Assembly (NCBI RefSeq): GCF_938040115.1
Contig: NZ_CALHXD010000141.1
Span: 1 to 11,229 of the forward strand
DNA from: an uncultured Campylobacter sp.
GTDB lineage: Bacteria; Campylobacterota; Campylobacteria; Campylobacterales; Campylobacteraceae
Direction of reading: 5' to 3'
DNA: 11,229 nucleotides
In this document: positions 6,141 through 11,229 of the stretch, in pieces
Layout of the letters: each line of letters starts with the position of its first letter
Numbering within the stretch: the first letter of the stretch is position 1
The notes under the pieces: generated by a model
Databases searched by the model: none
Told to the model about the DNA's origin: nothing
What the model saw: the letters and a program-made list of their open reading frames with translations, nothing else
Position numbers and translations under genes: made by a program

Positions 6141-6620
6141 TTATCTTGCATTTTCTTTGGCAGCTTTGATAAATTTTCTCATCTGCCACGCCTCACTCAA
6201 AAAATTCACGCCAAAAAACAGCGGCAAACAAAAAAGAGAGCTGTTGTGATCGCGCACCGCTAGCATCGCACCAGCCAATATGATGAGCAAAAGTCCGACA
6301 AATAGGTAAAATTTAAGCATATTTTCAGTCCCAAGCTTGCGCTCTATCGCCGCCTTTGGTCTATCTATAAGCGAGCCACTGCCAGCAGCACACAGCTGCG
6401 AGACGCTGATTAGGCGATTTATCGCACCTTCCCTCACATACGCCACACGCAAAGTATCGCCATCACCGCCGAAATACACACCCATCTCGTCCGCTCCGTC
6501 GTCAAAACACCCCACGATCTTCACGCCATCCAGCCAAAAAACCGCCATAAATTTAGCGTGCAAATTTTGCTTCGTGATCAGGTTTTCGACCTTGCCCGTT
6601 TTTAAAAATATCTTTGCCAT
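6141..6620 (-). CDS. Small two-helix membrane protein, unknown family
   Basis: 159 residues. The first 100 form a soluble domain with mixed beta character (FMAVFWLDGVKIVGCFDDG at 24-42, then MGVYFGGDGDTLRVAYV). Two membrane helices follow at about 102-121 and 128-145, and then a basic tail. There is no signal peptide, so the soluble part is probably cytoplasmic. I do not recognise the family. Its ATG directly follows the TAG stop of uup, and its ribosome-binding site (GGAG) lies inside the end of uup, so translation is almost certainly coupled. Position between uup and a DUF1176 gene suggests an envelope-associated accessory role, but this is only context. Confidence 0.8.
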   Translation of the reverse strand: MAKIFLKTGKVENLITKQNLHAKFMAVFWLDGVKIVGCFDDGADEMGVYFGGDGDTLRVAYVREGAINRLISVSQLCAAGSGSLIDRPKAAIERKLGTENMLKFYLFVGLLLIILAGAMLAVRDHNSSLFCLPLFFGVNFLSEAWQMRKFIKAAKENAR

Positions 6621-8558
6621 CTAAGCTCCAAATCCCTCGGCGATTTCCAAGACTTCAAAGTATTCGTTCTCTAGCGTTTCAAGCTCGTTTTTTGCTGCTT
6701 CTAGGTCGTTATAAAGCGCGGTTAGGCCGATTTGCTGATAGATTTTTGGATCGCTAAGGCCGGCGTTTAGCTCTTTTATCTTAGCTTCTAGCGCGGAGAT
6801 TTTTTCGGGGTGCGAGGATAAAATTTGCGTTTGCTTGTAGCTTAGCTTTGCGCCGGTTTTGCTCTTTTGCTTTTGCGCTTGCTCGGCTTCGCTTGCAAGG
6901 CTTTCTTCAAATTTACCAAGCTCGGCTAATTCGTCTTCTAGCTCGAGATAGACGCTGTATTCTTGATGTAGCACCTCGATCGCCGTCCCCTCAAATGCCC
7001 AGAGCTTGTGCGCGATCTTATCGACGAAGTATCGGTCGTGACTCACGATGATTATAGCACCTTCAAAGCTTTGCAGGTAGTCCTCAAGGATGTTGATAGT
7101 TGCGATATCGAGGTCGTTTGTGGGCTCATCCAGTACGAGCACGTCGTACTCCTTGCTAAAAAGCAGAGCCAGCGCCACGCGGTTTTTCTCGCCGCCGCTT
7201 AGCACGCCGATGGGTTTATCGAGGAATTCTTTAGGAAATAGGAAATTTTTAAGGTAGCCGTAGACGTGCATATTTCGCCCGCGCACCATGACGTGATCGC
7301 CACCGTTTGGGCAAAAGGTCTCGATGAGGCTCTTATCGTCGTCTAGCGCGCTTCGCGACTGATCAAAGTACCCCACTCGCACCTCGCCGCGCCTAACTTC
7401 GCCGCTGCTTGGCTTTTCAAACCCGAGTAAAATTTTAATAAGAGTGCTTTTGCCGCTGCCGTTTCGTCCGACTATCGCTATGCGTTCGCCTTGCAAAACG
7501 CGCGCGTTAAAATCGCTAAAAAGCTGCTTGCCGCCGATATTTTTGCTTAATTGCTTGATTTCAAATAGCATCTTTTTGCGGTTTACGCTTTGCGTTTGGT
7601 TAAAATTTTTGCTCGCTCGCTCAAGCTCGAGCCTAACGCGGCGTATAACGCCCGGATTTTTCTTAGCCTCTTCGCGCATGGCTAGCACTCGCTCTTTGCG
7701 CCCTTCGTTGCGTTTTAGACGCGCTTTGACGCCGCGGCGCAGCCACTCCTCCTCGGCTTTTAGCTGTTTTAACAGCGTCTCGTGAGATTTAGCTAGGCTG
7801 GCTAAAATTTCCTCTTTTTTGGCTAGATAGTTTGCGTATCCGCCGTCAAATGACGCCAGCGCACCCTCCTCGATCTCGACGCTTCTAGTTGCCAGCGCGT
7901 CGATAAAGTAGCGATCGTGCGAGATAAAAACTATCGTCTGGCGCGAGCTTTTTAGCATATCCTCTAAAAATCTCACCATATAAACGTCAAGGTGGTTCGT
8001 AGGCTCGTCAAGTAGCAAAATATCTGGCTTTTTAAGTATCAGAGCGCCCAGAGCTACGCGGCGCATCTCGCCTCCGCTGAGGCTTGCGACAGCTCGGTTT
8101 TCGTACTCTTTTAGCTTAAACTCCTCTAGCACGCGCTCGATCTTGCGCTCGATCTGCCAGCCGTCTTTTGCTTCGATAAATTTGATTAGTTCGTCTTGCC
8201 TAGCATTTAGCTCTTTGTTGTGCGGATTGCGGCCGAGCGCTTCTAGCACCACCGCATACTCGCCCCTAGCGTCGAAAATTTCTTTTAGCTCCAAATTTAG
8301 CGCGTCTTTTACCGTCGCCGCATCGTCAAATTTGGGATTTTGCGCGAGCATTTCTACTTTCACGCCGCCTTGCACGATACGCCTGCCGCTATCAGGCTCT
8401 AGCGCGCCCGCGACTAGCTTCATCAGCGTGCTTTTGCCGCTGCCGTTTTTGCCGATGATAGCGATACGCTCGCGCTCGTTTACGTTGAGACTTATTTTGT
8501 TTAGAATTTCATTCGGACCGAATTTTTTACTAACGTCGATAAGGTCGATTAGAGCCAC
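6621..8558 (-). CDS. uup: ABC-F family ATPase Uup
   Basis: 645 residues with two ABC ATPase domains in one chain and no membrane segment. Domain 1: Walker A GKNGSGKST (36-44), signature LSGGE (160-164), Walker B LLLDEPTNHLD (181-191) and switch H214. Domain 2: GRNGSGKST (364-372), LSGGE (453-457), LVLDEPTNDLD (474-484) and H507. The inter-domain linker (about 242-330) carries EWLRRGVKARLKRNEGR. A C-terminal extension (about 560-640) is coiled coil. The DEPTNDLD second Walker B, the linker sequence and the tail mark Uup rather than EttA or an antibiotic-resistance ABC-F. Uup proteins are soluble, act on ribosomes, and in E. coli affect ribosome function and transposon excision. All catalytic residues are present. 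It starts at GTG (8558) with AAAGGG six bases upstream, nine bases after the symporter stop. Confidence 0.92.
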   Translation of the reverse strand: MALIDLIDVSKKFGPNEILNKISLNVNERERIAIIGKNGSGKSTLMKLVAGALEPDSGRRIVQGGVKVEMLAQNPKFDDAATVKDALNLELKEIFDARGEYAVVLEALGRNPHNKELNARQDELIKFIEAKDGWQIERKIERVLEEFKLKEYENRAVASLSGGEMRRVALGALILKKPDILLLDEPTNHLDVYMVRFLEDMLKSSRQTIVFISHDRYFIDALATRSVEIEEGALASFDGGYANYLAKKEEILASLAKSHETLLKQLKAEEEWLRRGVKARLKRNEGRKERVLAMREEAKKNPGVIRRVRLELERASKNFNQTQSVNRKKMLFEIKQLSKNIGGKQLFSDFNARVLQGERIAIVGRNGSGKSTLIKILLGFEKPSSGEVRRGEVRVGYFDQSRSALDDDKSLIETFCPNGGDHVMVRGRNMHVYGYLKNFLFPKEFLDKPIGVLSGGEKNRVALALLFSKEYDVLVLDEPTNDLDIATINILEDYLQSFEGAIIIVSHDRYFVDKIAHKLWAFEGTAIEVLHQEYSVYLELEDELAELGKFEESLASEAEQAQKQKSKTGAKLSYKQTQILSSHPEKISALEAKIKELNAGLSDPKIYQQIGLTALYNDLEAAKNELETLENEYFEVLEIAEGFGA

Positions 8559-8567
8559 GCGCGCCCT

Positions 8568-9881
8568 TTAAAACGAGATATGCATGCTAAGCGCGATGAT
8601 ACAAAGCGTAAGCGCCATCGGCACGTATATATATCTGCCCGTAAAATACCAAAACGCGCCTTGCTTTTTTGCCGCGCCCGTGTTGATCTCGTCCATGATC
8701 TCTTCTTTTTTGATGACCCAAAACCACGACACAGCGCCGATTACCGCACCGATAGGGATGATATAGATCGACACGAAGTCCATCCATGGCCCCCAGCTAG
8801 TTATGGCTTCCATATTTACGCCGATGCCGAAGCATATTATGCAAAGTGCGATCAACACGACGCCGCGCTTTAGGCTAGGAAATTTGTGCATTATCGACTC
8901 GGCGACTGCTTCGAACATATTTTGCAGCGAGGTCACGCCGCCAAAAATCACCGCCGTAAATAAAATAATCGCGAAAATTTGACCGCCCGGCATGTCTTGT
9001 AAAATTTTAGGCAGCGTTACGAAAAGTAACCCGGGCCCCGCCGCCGGATCCATGCCGTAAGCAAATACCGCAGGTAGCATAACAAGCGCCGCCGTCATCG
9101 CAGCGATCGTGTCAAAGATTGCCGTTTTTTGCGCGCTATCGACGACGTCCTCGTCCTTTGATAGATACGCGCCGTAGACGATCATACCCGAGCCCGTGAT
9201 AGATAGCGAGAAAAAGGCCTGACCCATCGCCGCTACCCATACCATCGGATCGGCTAGCTTGCCCCAGTCGCTGTGAAAGACGAATTTATACCCGCCAAAC
9301 GCCCCGTCTAAAAACGCCACTCTGATAGCGAGGATAAAAAATAGCACGAAAAAAAGCGGCATCATGATTTTATTTGTCTTTTCGATACTGTGCGCGCCGA
9401 AAAATAGCGTAAATAGCGTGCCTGCAACGACGATAAAGTGAAACGGCACGACCGAGTAGGACGAAAGCGCAAAGGACTCAAACCAAGTGTTCGTATCCAC
9501 CGTCATCAGCGAGCCCGTGATCGCCTGAAATAGCGCCTTTAAAACGTATGCGATGATGACAGCGTAGCCGATAGCGATACACATCGAGCCAGCCAGCGGT
9601 ATCCAGCCTAAAATTTTACCGAACGTGCCCCAGTTTCGGCTCTTCCACGCGTATTCGTATGAGCCTAGAGTGCCGGTTTTGGCGCGTCTGCCGATAGCGT
9701 ACTCCGCAGAAAGTCCGACGTAGGAAAATATCGCGATAAAAAACAGATAAACGAGCAAAAACGCGCCGCCGCCGTTCGTACCGACCTTATAAGGAAACCC
9801 CCAGACATTGGCCATACCGATAGCCGAGCCCACGCAAGCGATGATAAACGCCCAGCGTGACGTGAAATTTGTTTTGTGCAT
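8568..9881 (-). CDS. NSS family sodium-dependent symporter
   Basis: 437 residues from the ATG at 9881, about 11 membrane helices. Helix 1 and following have the hallmark CVGSAIGMANVWGFPY (16-31) and NGGGAFLLVY (36-45), where the unwound part of helix 1 binds Na+ and substrate in LeuT-type transporters. The helix-6 region has SLSITGSGMIVYGAYL, also typical. Length and 11 helices resemble bacterial NSS proteins such as Tyt1 and MhsT rather than 12-helix LeuT. The substrate is probably an amino acid but cannot be read from sequence. The frame extends to a TTG at 9911, but that codon overlaps the likely -10 box, so the ATG at 9881 (ribosome-binding site ACGGA) is preferred. It is the first gene of the cluster with uup. 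Confidence 0.88.
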   Translation of the reverse strand: MHKTNFTSRWAFIIACVGSAIGMANVWGFPYKVGTNGGGAFLLVYLFFIAIFSYVGLSAEYAIGRRAKTGTLGSYEYAWKSRNWGTFGKILGWIPLAGSMCIAIGYAVIIAYVLKALFQAITGSLMTVDTNTWFESFALSSYSVVPFHFIVVAGTLFTLFFGAHSIEKTNKIMMPLFFVLFFILAIRVAFLDGAFGGYKFVFHSDWGKLADPMVWVAAMGQAFFSLSITGSGMIVYGAYLSKDEDVVDSAQKTAIFDTIAAMTAALVMLPAVFAYGMDPAAGPGLLFVTLPKILQDMPGGQIFAIILFTAVIFGGVTSLQNMFEAVAESIMHKFPSLKRGVVLIALCIICFGIGVNMEAITSWGPWMDFVSIYIIPIGAVIGAVSWFWVIKKEEIMDEINTGAAKKQGAFWYFTGRYIYVPMALTLCIIALSMHISF

Positions 9882-9892
9882 TTGATATCCGT

Positions 9893-9930
9893 TTAGATTA
9901 AATTTTTTCAATTATACTTGATTAATCTAA
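9893..9930 (-). promoter_or_regulatory. Promoter -10 inside a perfect dyad (putative operator)
   Basis: On the minus strand TATAAT lies at 9916-9911. It is flanked symmetrically by TTAGATTAA (9893-9901) and TTAATCTAA (9922-9930), a perfect 9-bp inverted repeat with a 20-base spacer. A repressor or activator dimer bound there would cover the -10 region and start site. No -35 match is seen. The arms are AT-rich, so chance remains possible. Confidence 0.45.
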
Positions 9931-9990
9931 TAAAAAGATTATGCCCGCTCGCCCGCAAAGCACGCAGCGCCGCCTTAAAATGCTTTAAAT

Positions 9991-10007
9991 TTATATTTGG
10001 ATATAAT
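9991..10007 (+). promoter_or_regulatory. Putative promoter of the MATE transporter gene
   Basis: A perfect TATAAT (10002-10007) lies 38 bases before the ATG at 10046. It overlaps a small dyad, TTATAT-4-ATATAA (9991-9996 with 10001-10006). There is no clear -35 box. Transcription would start near 10014 and diverge from the symporter promoter about 90 bases away. Confidence 0.5.
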
Positions 10008-10045
10008 CGCGCGTTATCTAAAATCCACGTTACAAAAGAGAAATT

Positions 10046-11229
10046 ATGAATTTATCGCTCAAAAAGCTCACTATCCCGATATTTTTAGATATGTTTTTGC
10101 ACTTCGTGACGCTCATCATAAACACATATATGGTGACTAAGGTTAGCGTCCATCTAGTGGGCGCCATGGGCGCGGGCAACCAGATAATGGATCTATTTAT
10201 GACCATTTTTAGCTTCCTTAGCGTGGGCTGTTCGGTCGTAGTAGCTCAAGCTCTGGGTGCTAAAAATATAAATTTAGCCAAACGCGTCATACACGCTAGC
10301 ATCACGTTTAACACGATCATCGGCCTTGGCAGCGCGGTTTTTATTTACTTTTTCGGCTTTGAAATTTTAGAGCTTTTAAACGTTCCCGAGCAGCTTCGCG
10401 CCCAGAGTTTTAACTACTTGCATATGCTTGGTATCGCGCTAGCCTTTGACGGTATCGGTATGGTGCTTGCAGCCGTGCTTCGCGTTTATAACTTCGCTAC
10501 CGCCGTCATGCTGGTTTCCCTACTCATGAACGTCATCACCCTTTGCGGCAACGCTATCGCGCTTTTTGGCTGGCTAGGACTGCCAAACTACGGCCTTTAC
10601 GGCGTCGCGGTTTCGACCGTCGTCGGAAGGCTAGTGGGCGTTATCGTGCTATTTTTGATCCTGACTCGCTACGCGAAAGTTAATATTTTCTTTAAACGTC
10701 TATTTAGCCTGCCGTTTGCCATTTTGCGTAAAATTTTATCCGTCGGGCTTCCGAGTGCGGGCGAAAATTTGCTCTGGATGGCGCAGTATATGGTGGCTTT
10801 CGGCTTTGTAGCGAGCATGGGCGAGGCTAGCCTAAACGTGCAGACCATTTACTTTCAGATAACGCTTCTTATCCTGCTTTGCGGAGCCAGCATCAGCGTG
10901 GCAAACGAAGTCATCGTCGGCCACCTAGTCGGCGCGATGAGATTTGACGAGGCCTACTCGCGCACTTTCCGCGCGCTTCGTATCGGCTTTATCGCGACTC
11001 TAGCTGTCGTTTTAGCGGCGTATTTTGGTAAATTTGAAATCATGGAGCGGTTAAATTTGACCGAGGAGCTAAAGGCCGTCATGCTGCCGCTTTTTACCCT
11101 TTCTATCGCGCTTGAGACGGGACGAACCTTTAATATCGTCATCGTAAACGCCCTGCGCGCAAGCGGCGATGCTAAATTTCCGCTAATGACTGGCGCGGTG
11201 TTTATGTGGGGCGTGAGCCTGCCGCTGGG
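10046..11229 (+). CDS. MATE family multidrug efflux transporter (3' truncated by window)
   Basis: Open from ATG at 10046 (AAGAG upstream) to the window end: 394 codons with no stop. MATE proteins are usually about 440-460 residues, so only the end is missing. The two MatE repeats are visible. Repeat 1 has INTYMVTKVSVHLVGAMGAGNQI (25-47), VVVAQALGAKNINLAKR (64-80) and AAVLRVYNF. Repeat 2 begins near 230 with SVGLPSAGENLLW (232-244), includes ISVANEVIVGHLVGA (283-297), and ends with NALRASGDAKFP (368-379). These are inner-membrane antiporters that expel cationic drugs or metabolites using Na+ or H+. The specific substrate is not readable. It is transcribed divergently from the NSS symporter, but no local regulator gene is seen. 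Confidence 0.88.
   Translation, partial: MNLSLKKLTIPIFLDMFLHFVTLIINTYMVTKVSVHLVGAMGAGNQIMDLFMTIFSFLSVGCSVVVAQALGAKNINLAKRVIHASITFNTIIGLGSAVFIYFFGFEILELLNVPEQLRAQSFNYLHMLGIALAFDGIGMVLAAVLRVYNFATAVMLVSLLMNVITLCGNAIALFGWLGLPNYGLYGVAVSTVVGRLVGVIVLFLILTRYAKVNIFFKRLFSLPFAILRKILSVGLPSAGENLLWMAQYMVAFGFVASMGEASLNVQTIYFQITLLILLCGASISVANEVIVGHLVGAMRFDEAYSRTFRALRIGFIATLAVVLAAYFGKFEIMERLNLTEELKAVMLPLFTLSIALETGRTFNIVIVNALRASGDAKFPLMTGAVFMWGVSLPL

Noticed and set aside
7444..8571. Long + strand frames opposite uup
   Set aside because: They are antisense shadows created by the codon bias of uup; the translations are low-complexity Ser/Leu/Arg-rich.
9882..9911. TTG start at 9911 for the NSS symporter
   Set aside because: The codon overlaps the -10 box, so it would lie at or before the expected transcript start. 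The ATG at 9881 has a usable ribosome-binding site.
10954..11142. 62-residue minus-strand frame inside the MATE gene
   Set aside because: It lies wholly antisense to a well-supported transporter gene and resembles nothing known.
1..11229. CRISPR arrays, tRNA or rRNA genes, transposases, integrases, known defence genes
   Set aside because: Looked for on both strands. No regularly spaced repeats, cloverleaf or rRNA-like sequence, or matching protein motifs were seen.

Overview
The window looks like chromosomal DNA of a Campylobacter-type epsilonproteobacterium, probably one of the higher-GC oral or gut species (C. showae, rectus, curvus or concisus relatives). This is inferred from three things: the ubiquitous AAATTT-type words, T-rich promoters with a good TATAAT -10 box but a weak -35 box, and the gene content, above all a short FlaC-type flagellin. 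No ribosomal or tRNA gene is present to fix the species.

Layout, left to right. A rho-independent terminator (21-49) closes a gene lying off the left edge. A small four-helix CopD-like membrane protein (240-671, +) follows and ends in a strong hairpin shared with a convergent two-gene minus-strand unit: a DUF4156-like lipoprotein (1513-1917) and a secreted protein with one Sel1-like repeat (705-1499). That unit has a readable promoter at 1948-1976. Next on the minus strand come flaC (2152-2910), with its own terminator, and a 523-residue membrane-anchored protein with DKNYY-like repeats (3007-4578).

Positions 4579-5103 hold no convincing gene. They carry a compact set of stem-loops bracketed by a 16/19 imperfect direct repeat. 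This is the least explained part of the window and the best candidate for an undescribed element: a small non-autonomous repeat, or the gene for a structured RNA.

From 9881 down to 5104 runs a tightly packed minus-strand cluster: an NSS-family sodium symporter, the ABC-F ATPase uup, a small two-helix membrane protein whose ATG directly follows the uup stop codon, and a secreted DUF1176 protein. Gaps are 9, 0 and 17 bases, so one operon is likely. It appears to be driven from a -10 box at 9911-9916 that sits inside a perfect 9-bp inverted repeat, a plausible operator. Divergently, a MATE-family efflux transporter starts at 10046 and runs off the right edge.

Most of the window is ordinary housekeeping and envelope biology. 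No transposase, CRISPR array, tRNA, rRNA, integrase or recognisable defence gene was seen.
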